Part shown: positions 9,038 to 17,317 of the stretch, in pieces
Layout: each line of letters starts with the position of its first letter
Numbering within the stretch: the stretch's first letter is position 1
NCBI RefSeq assembly: GCF_030499575.1
Contig: NZ_JASTLC010000001.1
Location: 2,070,001-2,134,000, forward strand
Length of the DNA stretch: 64,000 nucleotides
Source of the DNA: Streptomyces sp. DG2A-72
GTDB taxonomy: Bacteria; Actinomycetota; Actinomycetes; Streptomycetales; Streptomycetaceae
Direction: 5' to 3'
Program-made: the position numbers and the translations under genes
The notes under the pieces: generated by a model
What the model saw: only the letters and a program-made list of their open reading frames with translations
Told to the model about the DNA's origin: nothing
Databases searched by the model: none

Positions 9038-9061
9038 CGCCGCGGGCATCGCCCCGCGGCG
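9038..9061 (+). other. Leader hairpin in the SLT gene 5' region
   Basis: A perfect 9-bp GC stem, CGCCGCGGG (9038-9046) / CCCGCGGCG (9053-9061), followed by TTTG, sits 76 bases before the start codon. It may be an attenuator, a protective 5' structure or a terminator remnant. The c-di-AMP riboswitch that precedes many Streptomyces cell-wall hydrolase genes could not be recognised here. Confidence 0.4.
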
Positions 9062-9136
9062 TTTGTGCCGGAAGCACCCGTGTCCCCCTGCCGGACAGCG
9101 AGCGACCACCGCGCTATTCGAAGAGGTCCATCTGCC

Positions 9137-9946
9137 ATGCCCAAGATCACCAAGAAGTCTGGTCACAGTCGCGCTCTTACGCGCACGCACAAGATCGCCA
9201 TCGCCGGTGTCGCCACACTCGGCGCCGCCGCGGTCGCGATCTCCGCGGTGCCGAGCAACGCACAGTCGACCACGGCCGAGGCTGCCCCCGCGGGCAAGGT
9301 GGCGTACAGCTCCGAGCAGATCAAGGATGTCAAGGCCAGCGTCACCGACCAGCTCGCCGGCGCCAGCCTGAAGGCCGAGCAGATCGCCGCCAAGAAGCAC
9401 GCCGCCGCGGCGGCCGAGGCGAAGAAGAAGGCCGCTGCCGAGGCCGCCGCGAAGAAGAAGGCCGCCGTGGCCCACGCCAAGCACAAGGCCACCGTGGCCC
9501 ACGCCAAGCACAAGGCTGCCGTTGCCGCCGCGAAGAAGAAGGCCGAGGCCGCGCGCAAGGCGAAGGAGGCCGCGAGCCGGTCCGCCAAGCGCGCCGCGGT
9601 CAAGCCCGTCGCCGCGAAGACGTACGCCAACAACCTCAACGGCTGGATCAACCACGCCCTCGACATCATGAACGACAAGGGCATCCCGGGTACCTACAAC
9701 GGTCTGTACCGCAACATCATGCGGGAGTCCTCGGGCAACCCGAACGCCATCAACAACTGGGACATCAACGCCATCAACGGTGTCCCCTCGATCGGTCTGC
9801 TGCAGGTCATCAAGCCGACGTTCGACGCCTACCACGTCGCGGGCACGGCCAAGAGCCAGTACGACCCGGTCGCCAACATCGTCGCCGCCGCCAACTACGC
9901 GGCCGACAAGTACGGCTCGATCGACAACGTCAACAGCGCGTACTGA
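9137..9946 (+). CDS. Secreted SLT-domain lytic transglycosylase
   Basis: A 269-residue protein; ATG 9137 follows GAGGT and precedes a typical signal peptide (basic N-terminus, hydrophobic core about residues 19-38, cleavage near SNA). Residues 85-160 are an Ala/Lys/Glu-rich helical linker with repeated AHAKHKA and AAAKKKA units that probably contacts the anionic wall. The C-terminal SLT domain (about 162-269) carries the catalytic glutamate E197 in MRESSGNPNA and the GLLQV motif. It cleaves peptidoglycan glycan strands outside the cell. It ends at a 20-bp terminator hairpin facing the next gene. Confidence 0.92.
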   Translation: MPKITKKSGHSRALTRTHKIAIAGVATLGAAAVAISAVPSNAQSTTAEAAPAGKVAYSSEQIKDVKASVTDQLAGASLKAEQIAAKKHAAAAAEAKKKAAAEAAAKKKAAVAHAKHKATVAHAKHKAAVAAAKKKAEAARKAKEAASRSAKRAAVKPVAAKTYANNLNGWINHALDIMNDKGIPGTYNGLYRNIMRESSGNPNAINNWDINAINGVPSIGLLQVIKPTFDAYHVAGTAKSQYDPVANIVAAANYAADKYGSIDNVNSAY

Positions 9947-9973
9947 GGTCGGCGCGGACCTCAGCCTCGCGTA

Positions 9974-10017
9974 ACGCCGAAGCGCGGCGCCCCCGACGGG
10001 GTGCCGCGCTTCGGCGT
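9974..10017. terminator. Bidirectional 20-bp terminator hairpin
   Basis: Arms 9974-9993 and 9998-10017 (ACGCCGAAGCGCGGCGCCCC and its complement with one G-T pair) with a 4-base loop, between convergent genes. Confidence 0.8.
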
Positions 10018-10047
10018 CGTACGAGAGCGGTGTCGTACGAGAGCGGT
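10016..10047. repeat. 16-bp perfect tandem duplication
   Basis: GTCGTACGAGAGCGGT occurs at 10016-10031 and again at 10032-10047, reaching the first base of the TAA stop (minus strand) of the FHA-ABC gene and overlapping the end of the terminator stem. Confidence 0.9.
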
Positions 10048-12563
10048 TACTTCCGCATGACCTCCGGCTCGTGGCGGCGCAGGAAGCGGGCCACGAAGAA
10101 GCCGCAGATCACGCCGATGGCGATCAGGGCGGCCATGTCCATGCCCCAGGCCGCGACCGTGTTCTCCCACAGCGGGTCGCTGCTCTCGCCCTTGGCGGGC
10201 GGGCTGATCCGGTTGAAGTCGAGCGTGGCGCCCGCGGCGGCGACCGCCCATCGCGACGGCATCAGGTACGAGAGCTCGTTGACTCCGACCGAGCCGGCCA
10301 GGGGGAACAGACAGCCGGTGAAGACGACCTGGACGATCGCGAACATGACCAGCAGCGGCATGGTCTTCTCGGCGGTCTTCACCAGGGCCGAGATGATCAG
10401 GCCGAACATCATCGCGGTGAAGCCCAGCGCCATGATCGGAATGCACAGCTCCAGGAGCGTCTGGCTGCCGAAGATCAGGCCCTCGTCGGGGATGGTGCGG
10501 GTGGAGAAGCCGATGACGCCGACCATCAGGCCCTGCAACACCGTGATGAAGCCGAGCACGAACACCTTGGACATCAGGTACGCGGACCGGGACAGGCCGG
10601 TCGCGCGCTCCCGCTCGTAGATGACCCGTTCCTTGATCAGTTCACGGACGGAGTTGGCAGCGCCGGCGAAGCAGGCGCCGACCGCGAGGATCAGCAGGAC
10701 GGTGAGGGCCGTGCCGTTCGCGACGGGCTGGCCGGTGTTCGGGTTGATCTCCGTGTTGACCAGGAGGTCCTTGCCCTGGTCGATGAGCAGGCTCACCGAG
10801 CCGAGGACGAGCGGCAGGATCACCGTCAGGGCCAGGAAGCCCTTGTTGGAGGCGATGACCGAAACGTAGCGGCGCACCAGGGTCAGGAACTGGGACATCC
10901 AGCCCTGCGGCTTCGGCGGCCTCATCGCCTGCATCGGCGGCATCTGTACGGACTGCGCAGCGATCGCGTCGATGTCCGCGGCGTACATCTGGTAGTGCTG
11001 CGAGCCCTTCCAGCGTCCGGCCCAGTCGTAGTCGCGGTAGTTCTCGAAGGCGGAGAAGACGTCGGCCCAGGTGTCGTAGCCGAAGAAGTTCAGTGCCTCC
11101 TCGGGCGGGCCGAAGTAGGCGACCGCGCCGCCCGGCGCCATCACCAGGAGCTTGTCGCAGATCGCCAGCTCGGCCACGGAGTGCGTGACCACGAGGACCG
11201 TACGGCCGTCGTCGGCGAGGCCGCGCAGCAGCTGCATGACATCGCGGTCCATGCCCGGGTCGAGACCGGACGTGGGCTCGTCGAGGAAGATCAGCGACGG
11301 CTTGGTGAGCAGTTCCAGGGCCACCGAGACGCGCTTGCGCTGGCCGCCGGAGAGGGAGGTGACCTTCTTCTCCTTGTGGACGTCCAACTTCAGCTCGCGC
11401 AGCACCTCGTCGATGCGCTGCTCGCGCTCGCGCGCGGTGGTGTCGGCCGGGAAGCGGAGCTTGGCCGCGTACTTGAGGGCCTTCCTGACGGTCAGCTCCT
11501 TGTGCAGGATGTCGTCCTGCGGGACCAGACCGATGCGCTGACGCAGCTCGGCGAACTGCTTGTACAGGTTCCGGTTGTCGTAGAGGACGTCGCCCTCGTT
11601 GGCGGGCCGGTAGCCGGTGAGCGCCTTGAGCAGCGTCGACTTGCCTGAGCCGGACGGGCCGATGACCGCGATCAGCGACTTCTCCGGGACGCCGAAGGAG
11701 ACGTCCTTGAGGATCTGCTTGCCGCCGTCGACGGTGACCGTCAAGTGGCGTGCGGAGAAGGAGACTTCACCGGTGTCGACGAACTCCTCGAGGCGGTCGC
11801 CGACGATCCGGAACGTCGAGTGGCCGACGCCCACGATGTCGGCGGGGCCCAACATCTGTGAGCCGCCCTTGGCGATCGGCTGGCCGTTGACGTACGTGCC
11901 GTTGTGCGAGCCCAGGTCGCGGATCTCCATACGGCCGTCGGGCATCGAGTGGAACTCGGCGTGATTGCGCGAGACCTGCAGGTCGGAGACGACGAGGTCG
12001 TTCTCCAGGGCACGGCCGATGCGCATGACGCGGCCGATCGAGAGCTGGTGGAACGTGGTCGGACTGCGGTCGCCGTAGACCGGCGGCGCCCCCGCGCCAC
12101 CACCGGGGCCCTGCTGCTGCGGGATATGCGCGGCGGCCTGCTGCGGCTGCTGCCGGCCCTGCTGTTGCGGAACCTGCTGCGGCGGCGCCTGCTGTGCCCA
12201 GCCGGGGCTCGCGCTCTGCGCGGCGTACGGCTGCTGCTGGGGCTGGGCGACAGCGGCCGCGGTGCCGGACGCGTTCAGGCACGGGCCGTCGGTCGCGTTG
12301 CCCAGGTGTACGGCCGAGCCGGGGCCGATCTCCATCTGGTGGATCCGCTGGCCCTGCACGAACGTGCCGTTGGTGCTGCCGTGGTCCTCGATGACCCAAC
12401 TGCGGCCGCCCCAGCTGATCGTGGCGTGACGCCAGGACACCCTGGCGTCCTCGAGCACGATGTCCCCCTGCGGATCACGTCCGAGGGTGTATGGCCTGGA
12501 CGGGTCGAGCGTCCAGGTCCGTCCATTCAATTCCAGTACGAGTTCCGGCACTCCATGCCCCAC
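10047..12563 (-). CDS. FHA-domain ABC transporter, ATPase fused to ABC-2 membrane domain
   Basis: An 838-residue half transporter with GTG start at 12563 (GGGGGA six to seven bases upstream). Order: FHA1 (about 20-95; LGRDPQGDIVLEDARVSWRH, STNGTF), a Gln/Pro-rich linker (100-155), FHA2 (about 165-255; IGRALENDLVVSD, SHNGTYVNG), ABC ATPase (about 270-490; Walker A GPSGSGKST, signature LSGGQRKR, Walker B LIFLDEP) and six C-terminal membrane helices of ABC-2/ABCG type (from about 570). The layout equals mycobacterial Rv1747, an exporter controlled by Ser/Thr-kinase phosphorylation through its FHA domains. Substrate is unknown; no kinase gene is adjacent. Confidence 0.93.
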   Translation of the reverse strand: MGHGVPELVLELNGRTWTLDPSRPYTLGRDPQGDIVLEDARVSWRHATISWGGRSWVIEDHGSTNGTFVQGQRIHQMEIGPGSAVHLGNATDGPCLNASGTAAAVAQPQQQPYAAQSASPGWAQQAPPQQVPQQQGRQQPQQAAAHIPQQQGPGGGAGAPPVYGDRSPTTFHQLSIGRVMRIGRALENDLVVSDLQVSRNHAEFHSMPDGRMEIRDLGSHNGTYVNGQPIAKGGSQMLGPADIVGVGHSTFRIVGDRLEEFVDTGEVSFSARHLTVTVDGGKQILKDVSFGVPEKSLIAVIGPSGSGKSTLLKALTGYRPANEGDVLYDNRNLYKQFAELRQRIGLVPQDDILHKELTVRKALKYAAKLRFPADTTAREREQRIDEVLRELKLDVHKEKKVTSLSGGQRKRVSVALELLTKPSLIFLDEPTSGLDPGMDRDVMQLLRGLADDGRTVLVVTHSVAELAICDKLLVMAPGGAVAYFGPPEEALNFFGYDTWADVFSAFENYRDYDWAGRWKGSQHYQMYAADIDAIAAQSVQMPPMQAMRPPKPQGWMSQFLTLVRRYVSVIASNKGFLALTVILPLVLGSVSLLIDQGKDLLVNTEINPNTGQPVANGTALTVLLILAVGACFAGAANSVRELIKERVIYERERATGLSRSAYLMSKVFVLGFITVLQGLMVGVIGFSTRTIPDEGLIFGSQTLLELCIPIMALGFTAMMFGLIISALVKTAEKTMPLLVMFAIVQVVFTGCLFPLAGSVGVNELSYLMPSRWAVAAAGATLDFNRISPPAKGESSDPLWENTVAAWGMDMAALIAIGVICGFFVARFLRRHEPEVMRK

Positions 12564-12792
12564 TGAGTAGTCCCCCGAGTTACCCCCATCACAGGGAGTC
12601 TAGGGAGGTCGAACATCGTCGGGAACTATTTCAGGCTCCGCCCCCTGACCGAAAGTCGCGCCTTGTGAGGACCACGCACACACGCTTGGACTGGTTCCGT
12701 TGACGGGGTTGAAACCGGCCCGGAGAGTGGTATTCCCACGCGAGGGGGACACACGCGGCGGCAGCGCCGCGCTGCGGATCGGGGGGTCTGCC
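12564..12792. promoter_or_regulatory. Divergent promoter region, FHA-ABC / streptophobe genes
   Basis: 229 bases without a credible gene. TTGAAA (from 12710) is followed after about 16 bases by TATTCC and could be a plus-strand promoter; I see no clear operator. Confidence 0.35.
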
Positions 12793-14691
12793 ATGAGGTC
12801 ATCCATGAGCGTCAGGACGGCGACCTACGACACGAAGGTGCAGTGGGGCGACGTCCTGCTGTCCGCGATCGCCGCCGTCAGCTGGGCGTTGACAGGCATG
12901 GCGGGCACGGCCGCGCTCGGCCTGCATCTGCTGGAGGCGGACTCGACGGCCTCGCTCGGACCGATGACCGCGGCGGTGGTGGCACTCGGTGCGGGTGGTT
13001 CGGTCACGCCATCGGGCGATGTCTCCGCATTCGGGCTGACCGGCGCGGAGGCGAACACCGCCATCGAGATCACGCCATTGGGAGTGAGCCTGGTCGGCGC
13101 GCTGCTGCTGTCATGGTTCTTCCTACGGTCCTTGCGCACGGCCGGAGTTGTGATCTCCCGGTCCGAACTCCTCGCGCGCGCGGGCGCGGTGGTCGCCCTC
13201 TTCGTGGCGACGCTCGGCGGACTGGCCTGGGCGGGGCACGACGTCATCACGATCGACGGAGGCGCGCTCGGCCTCGACGACCTGCCCGGCGGTGGCGGGG
13301 ACGGCGGCCTCGAGATTCCCGGCGTCGGTGACATCGGGGACATCGGCGGACTGCTGCCCGATCAGGTCGGCGACCTCATCGACGCCAAGGCGGCGGTCGG
13401 ATTCACCGTCGACACGTTGCCGACTCTGCTCGGCGGCCTGTTCTGGTCGGCGGGGGTCCTGCTGATCGCCCTGCTGGCCTCCCGCCGCACTCCCCTGCCG
13501 CACGGCTGGGAGATCGTCCACCGAGTGGTACGGCCGGCCGTGTCCGCCCTCGTCACGGTGCTGCTGGTCGCGGTCGCGGCGGGGCTCGCGGCGGCGGCGT
13601 ACGCGGCGATCGGCGACGACAACCCCAAGCGGATCGCCGGCGCGGCCCTGCTCGGCGCCCCGAACGGCGTCTGGCTGGGCATCCCCATCGGCCTGTTCGT
13701 ACCGTGGGACGGCCGCGCGTCCGGCCCCTTGGCCGCCCTTCTGCCGGATCCCCTGGACGATCTGCTGAGCTCCGAGGTCGACCAGTCCGTCTCCCTGAGC
13801 CGACTGGCCGAGCTGGACGGGCGTGTGTGGCTGCTCGGAGTCGCCGCCGCGATGATGATGCTGCTGGCGGGGGTGCTGCATGCGGTGCGGACGCCTGTGG
13901 TGGGGGGTGCGGGGGGCGTACGGGATCCAGGGGCCGTACGAGATCCGGGCGCCCTCGGTTTCGCCGGGCGATGTGCGCTGCGGCTCGGGATCGTGGCCGC
14001 GCTGGCGCTGCCGCTGCTCGCGTGGCTCACGGAGGTGTCGGTGGACGCCTCGCTGTCGGTGCTGGGCGTGGACGCGTTCGGGGCGGGGATCGAGTTGCAC
14101 GGGCATCTCGGCATGGCGTTGCTCCTGGGTGCCGCCTGGGGTGCGGGGGCGGGGGCCGCCGGGGCGCTGCTGGCGCGGGCGACGGGAGCGGCAGGGCGGG
14201 CGGCGTCGCCGATGGCACGCGGTGCCGTGGCGGCGGGAGCCGCGGGGGTGACGGTCGAGGGCGGGACGTTTCCGCAGTATGCGGGGCGGTCAGGGCCGTA
14301 CGTGCCCGGTACGCCGTATCGGCCGCCGAACCCGGCCACCAACCCGTATCTGCGGGTGCCGGACGAGTTGCGGGAGCCGGAGGATGCGCGGCCGGGGCCG
14401 GAACGCGGAGAGGCGCGGGCGCCCGGGCAGGAGCCGGGAGCGGCGAGGCCGCCCGGGCAGGAAAGGGCAGACGCGCCGGCCTCCCACGAAGCCCGGCCGG
14501 CGAGCGGGGCACCGCCCGGCGGCGACATGTATGGCGCGCCGACGGTGGCCCGGCCGATGGGGCCGCCGCCGCGGCGGTCCGCCAAGTCGCGCCGCAAGGA
14601 CGGGGAGCAGGCCTCGCCGGACCAGCGGCGGCAACCGCCGCCACCTCCACCGCCTCCGCCGCCACCTCCGAGGGCGCCGAAGGGGCACTGA
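12793..14691 (+). CDS. Streptophobe-family multi-pass membrane protein
   Basis: A 632-residue protein. ATG 12793 has GGGGGG at suitable spacing; an upstream in-frame TTG (12700) would add 31 residues. About ten hydrophobic segments are spread over residues 20-490 with glycine-rich loops (for example GGGGDGGLEIPGVGDIGDIGG), followed by a long hydrophilic Pro/Glu/Arg-rich cytoplasmic tail (about 500-632) ending in a run of twelve prolines. The family is recognised as specific to Streptomyces and has no known function. It shares an intergenic region with the divergent FHA-ABC exporter gene, and its proline tail could bind signalling proteins, but this is inference. Confidence 0.82.
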   Translation: MRSSMSVRTATYDTKVQWGDVLLSAIAAVSWALTGMAGTAALGLHLLEADSTASLGPMTAAVVALGAGGSVTPSGDVSAFGLTGAEANTAIEITPLGVSLVGALLLSWFFLRSLRTAGVVISRSELLARAGAVVALFVATLGGLAWAGHDVITIDGGALGLDDLPGGGGDGGLEIPGVGDIGDIGGLLPDQVGDLIDAKAAVGFTVDTLPTLLGGLFWSAGVLLIALLASRRTPLPHGWEIVHRVVRPAVSALVTVLLVAVAAGLAAAAYAAIGDDNPKRIAGAALLGAPNGVWLGIPIGLFVPWDGRASGPLAALLPDPLDDLLSSEVDQSVSLSRLAELDGRVWLLGVAAAMMMLLAGVLHAVRTPVVGGAGGVRDPGAVRDPGALGFAGRCALRLGIVAALALPLLAWLTEVSVDASLSVLGVDAFGAGIELHGHLGMALLLGAAWGAGAGAAGALLARATGAAGRAASPMARGAVAAGAAGVTVEGGTFPQYAGRSGPYVPGTPYRPPNPATNPYLRVPDELREPEDARPGPERGEARAPGQEPGAARPPGQERADAPASHEARPASGAPPGGDMYGAPTVARPMGPPPRRSAKSRRKDGEQASPDQRRQPPPPPPPPPPPPRAPKGH

Positions 14692-14862
14692 AGGGACACT
14701 GAACCGACGGGCCGGTGGCCGTGCCGTGTCCGTCGGTGGCGGCCGGCCCTCTGTGAGCCGCCCTGTCAGCCGGCTGTCACCCGAGCGACACCCAGAGTTC
14801 CGTGTCCGCTGGACGGACCTGCGGGGCGATGGGCACGGGGTGCCGGATACGGTGGGAGCACC

Positions 14863-16071
14863 ATGAGCGCTTCGCAGACCTCAGAGTTCCCCACCCTTCT
14901 CGTCAAGATCTTCGGGAAGGACAGGCCGGGCATCACGGCCGGCCTCTTCGAGACCCTCGCCGCCTACTCGGTCGACGTGGTCGACATCGAGCAGGTCGTC
15001 ACGCGTGGCCGGATGGTGCTGTGCGTGCTGGTGACCGAGCCGCCGCGAGGGCTCGAAGGGGACCTGCGGGCCACCGTCCACAGCTGGGCGGAGTCGATGA
15101 AGATGCAGGCGGAGATCATCTCCGGCACGGGCGACAACCGGCCCCGCGGCCTCGGCCGTTCGCTGGTGACCGTGCTCGGGCATCCGCTCACCGCGGAGGC
15201 GACCGCCGCGATCGCGGCCCGTATCACGCGCACCGGCGGCAACATCGACCGTATCTTCCGGCTCGCCAAGTACCCGGTGACAGCGGTCGAGTTCGCGGTG
15301 TCCGGCGTGGAGACCGAACCGCTGCGCACCGCCCTGGTGACCGACGCGGCGGCACTGGGTGTCGATGTGGCGGTCGTGGCCGCGGGACTGCACCGGCGCG
15401 CACAGCGTCTGGTCGTCATGGACGTGGACTCGACGCTCATCCAGGACGAGGTGATCGAGCTCTTCGCCGCGCACGCGGGCTGCGAGACGGAGGTCGCCGA
15501 GGTGACGGCGGCCGCGATGCGTGGGGAGCTCGACTTCGAGCAGTCGCTGCACGCGCGCGTGGCGTTGCTGAAGGGGCTCGACGTCTCGGTGGTGGACAAG
15601 GTGCGCAGCGAGGTGCGGCTGACGCCGGGCGCGCGCACGCTGATCCGTACGCTGAAGCGGCTCGGCTACCAAGTGGGCGTCGTGTCGGGTGGGTTCACTC
15701 AGGTCACGGATGATCTGAAGGAACGTCTCGGCCTGGACTTCGCGCAGGCCAACACGCTGGAGATCGTCGACGGGAAGCTGACCGGGAGGGTCACCGGCGA
15801 GATCGTGGACCGGGCGGGGAAGGCGCGGCTGCTGCGCCGATTCGCCGCCGAGGCGGGTGTGCCGCTGGCGCAGACCGTGGCGATCGGTGACGGTGCCAAC
15901 GACCTCGACATGCTGAACGCGGCCGGGCTGGGGGTGGCCTTCAACGCCAAGCCGGTCGTCCGCGAGGCCGCGCACACCGCGGTGAACTTCCCGTTCCTCG
16001 ACACGGTGCTGTACCTGCTGGGCGTCACCCGCGAAGAGGTCGAGGCGGCGGACACCCACGACGAGGGCTGA
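14863..16071 (+). CDS. serB: Phosphoserine phosphatase with N-terminal ACT domains
   Basis: A 402-residue enzyme that removes phosphate from phosphoserine, the last step of serine synthesis. Residues 10-175 form two ACT-like regulatory domains (LVKIFGKDRPGITAGLFE; VTVLGHPLTAEATAAIAARI). The HAD domain follows: nucleophile D187 and acid/base D189 in VVMDVDSTLI, VSGGFTQVTD, and the metal-binding GDGANDLDML. Length matches actinobacterial SerB with ACT domains. GGGAG precedes ATG 14863. It is monocistronic and ends at a strong hairpin. Confidence 0.95.
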   Translation: MSASQTSEFPTLLVKIFGKDRPGITAGLFETLAAYSVDVVDIEQVVTRGRMVLCVLVTEPPRGLEGDLRATVHSWAESMKMQAEIISGTGDNRPRGLGRSLVTVLGHPLTAEATAAIAARITRTGGNIDRIFRLAKYPVTAVEFAVSGVETEPLRTALVTDAAALGVDVAVVAAGLHRRAQRLVVMDVDSTLIQDEVIELFAAHAGCETEVAEVTAAAMRGELDFEQSLHARVALLKGLDVSVVDKVRSEVRLTPGARTLIRTLKRLGYQVGVVSGGFTQVTDDLKERLGLDFAQANTLEIVDGKLTGRVTGEIVDRAGKARLLRRFAAEAGVPLAQTVAIGDGANDLDMLNAAGLGVAFNAKPVVREAAHTAVNFPFLDTVLYLLGVTREEVEAADTHDEG

Positions 16072-16128
16072 GCGGACGAGGCCCCGTGCGGACGGGGCAT
16101 GAGCAGGCGAGGCCGTAGAGATGTACGA

Positions 16129-16161
16129 GGGGCCCGCACCGGTGCGGTGCCGGGCCCCTTT
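16129..16161. terminator. Bidirectional terminator, serB / SixA-like gene
   Basis: GGGGCCCG (16129-16136) pairs with CGGGCCCC (16151-16158), extended by CACC/GGTG, then TTT; convergent genes on both sides. Confidence 0.75.
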
Positions 16162-16175
16162 CCGGTCGCGTGGGG

Positions 16176-16694
16176 TTATTCGGAGGGTGCCCAGTAGTCG
16201 CGCAGGGTGGCCGTGCCCGGTTCCAGGGACTTCCAGGAGCCCTCGAAGGACAGGACCGCGAAGGCGGCGGCGGGGAAGCCGCGGCGGCTCAGCCGCTCCA
16301 GGGCGTCACCCTCGGCCGAGCCCGCGAGGATCTCGGCGAGGCCCTGGATGCCCGGGTTGTGGCCGATCAGCAGGACATTCTGCGCGTCGTCGGGGGTTTC
16401 GTTGAGCACGGCGATCAGTTCGCCGGGCGAGGCCTCGTAGACCCGCTCCTCATAGACGGTTTTCGGCCGGTGGGGGAATTCCTGGACGGCGAGCTTCCAG
16501 GTTTCCCGGGTCCGGGCCGAAGTGGAGCACAGGGCCAGATCGACAGGGATGTGGGTGTCGGCGAGCTTGCGTCCGGCGACTGCGGCGTCCATGCGGCCCC
16601 GCTCAGCGAGCGGCCGCTCGTGGTCGGTCACCTGTGGCCAGTCGGCTTTCGCATGCCGGAAGAGGACGATCCTGCGGGGTTCTGCGACGCTCAT
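16176..16694 (-). CDS. SixA-type phosphohistidine phosphatase family protein
   Basis: A 172-residue histidine-phosphatase-superfamily protein. The RHAK motif (IVLFRHAKADWP, near residue 12) replaces the usual RHGE and is typical of SixA enzymes; the second catalytic histidine lies in LLIGHNPG. These enzymes dephosphorylate histidine in phosphorelay proteins. ATG 16694 is preferred over GTG 16718. It is convergent with serB. Confidence 0.88.
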   Translation of the reverse strand: MSVAEPRRIVLFRHAKADWPQVTDHERPLAERGRMDAAVAGRKLADTHIPVDLALCSTSARTRETWKLAVQEFPHRPKTVYEERVYEASPGELIAVLNETPDDAQNVLLIGHNPGIQGLAEILAGSAEGDALERLSRRGFPAAAFAVLSFEGSWKSLEPGTATLRDYWAPSE

Positions 16695-16759
16695 GCGTCC
16701 CAGCTTCGCATGAAACACGCCAACGGGCGCAGGGAGTTGACGGGCGGCTCAGCAGGTGT

Positions 16760-16966
16760 TCAGCGCGATATCAGCTGCAGAATATGCTCGAAGAGCTGGG
16801 TGATCGCCGGGTCCGTGGTCGCCGCGTGCGCGTCGGACGGGTTGAGTATCAGCAGGAGCAGGGTGACGAACGCGAGCGCGGGGAGAGCCAGGGCCCACCA
16901 GGGCAGCCTGATGTCCGGACGGCCCGAGCGCGCCGGGTGGAGCCGGGTCTGCATAGGGGCCGACAT
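16760..16966 (-). CDS. Small single-pass membrane protein, unknown function
   Basis: 68 residues: a basic N-terminus (QTRLHPARSGRPD), one strong hydrophobic helix (about 23-42, WWALALPALAFVTLLLLIL), then a short outer tail TDPAITQLFEHILQLISR that could form an amphipathic helix. An SDAHAA sequence after the helix could be a signal-peptidase site, so it may instead be a secreted 20-residue peptide. I do not recognise a family. Confidence 0.65.
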   Translation of the reverse strand: MSAPMQTRLHPARSGRPDIRLPWWALALPALAFVTLLLLILNPSDAHAATTDPAITQLFEHILQLISR

Positions 16967-17093
16967 GACGCCTCCGTGAGTCTTCGAGTGATCCGTGTCC
17001 GCCGCTCGCGGTCACACCTCGAAGTTACGGACTCCCGGGCCCTCAACCCATCCGGTGATCCACCCAGTTGACCCTGACACTCGCCCCCTAGGG

Positions 17094-17117
17094 GATGGTG
17101 GTGCTAGCCCCACCATC
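17094..17117 (-). terminator. Terminator hairpin after the MFS / SGM_5486 operon
   Basis: Perfect 8-bp stem GATGGTGG (17094-17101) / CCACCATC (17110-17117), 32 bases beyond the stop of the 39-residue gene. Confidence 0.6.
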
Positions 17118-17130
17118 GGACCCGCGGGCG

Positions 17131-17164
17131 GTCACGGCGAGGCGATCGTCACGGCGAAGCGATC
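17131..17164. repeat. 17-bp tandem duplication
   Basis: GTCACGGCGAGGCGATC (17131-17147) is followed directly by GTCACGGCGAAGCGATC (17148-17164), one mismatch; the second copy covers the stop codon of the 39-residue gene. Confidence 0.9.
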
Positions 17165-17268
17165 GTCGCGATGATGGCGATGATCACGAAGATGGCGAAG
17201 AACGAGCCGAAGACGAGGAGCATCTTCTTCTGGCCGTTCTGCGGGTTCGGGTCGAGCACTGGCGACAT
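17149..17268 (-). CDS. SGM_5486-type transporter-associated small membrane protein
   Basis: A 39-residue protein read from ATG 17268 to TGA 17149-17151: an N-terminal polar segment SPVLDPNPQNGQKK, then one hydrophobic helix (LLVFGSFFAIFVIIAIIATI) to the end. The sequence matches what I know as the SGM_5486 transporter-associated family, found downstream of CynX/NimT MFS genes in streptomycetes. It begins 49 bases after the MFS stop on the same strand, so it is probably the second gene of that operon and may act as a small subunit of the transporter. Confidence 0.85.
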   Translation of the reverse strand: MSPVLDPNPQNGQKKMLLVFGSFFAIFVIIAIIATIASP

Positions 17269-17317
17269 GCGCCCAGTGTCGCACCCGTCGAACAGGCCCG
17301 GTCTGCGGGGGTGGGGC

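Noticed and set aside
8836..9136. c-di-AMP (ydaO-type) riboswitch before the SLT gene
   Set aside because: Such switches precede many Streptomyces wall hydrolases, but the conserved GGGTGAA and GGA-AGCTAAC type blocks are not found in order; only a plain hairpin is visible.
8992..10620. Open frame running through the SLT gene into the next gene
   Set aside because: Out of frame with the signal peptide and SLT domain and crosses a 20-bp terminator and a convergent gene.
10071..11648. Plus-strand open frame opposite the FHA-ABC gene
   Set aside because: Mirror of a well-supported transporter; repetitive Asp/Gly/Arg composition.
12700..12792. Upstream TTG start for the streptophobe gene
   Set aside because: It adds a basic, non-conserved looking segment and has no ribosome site, while ATG 12793 follows GGGGGG.
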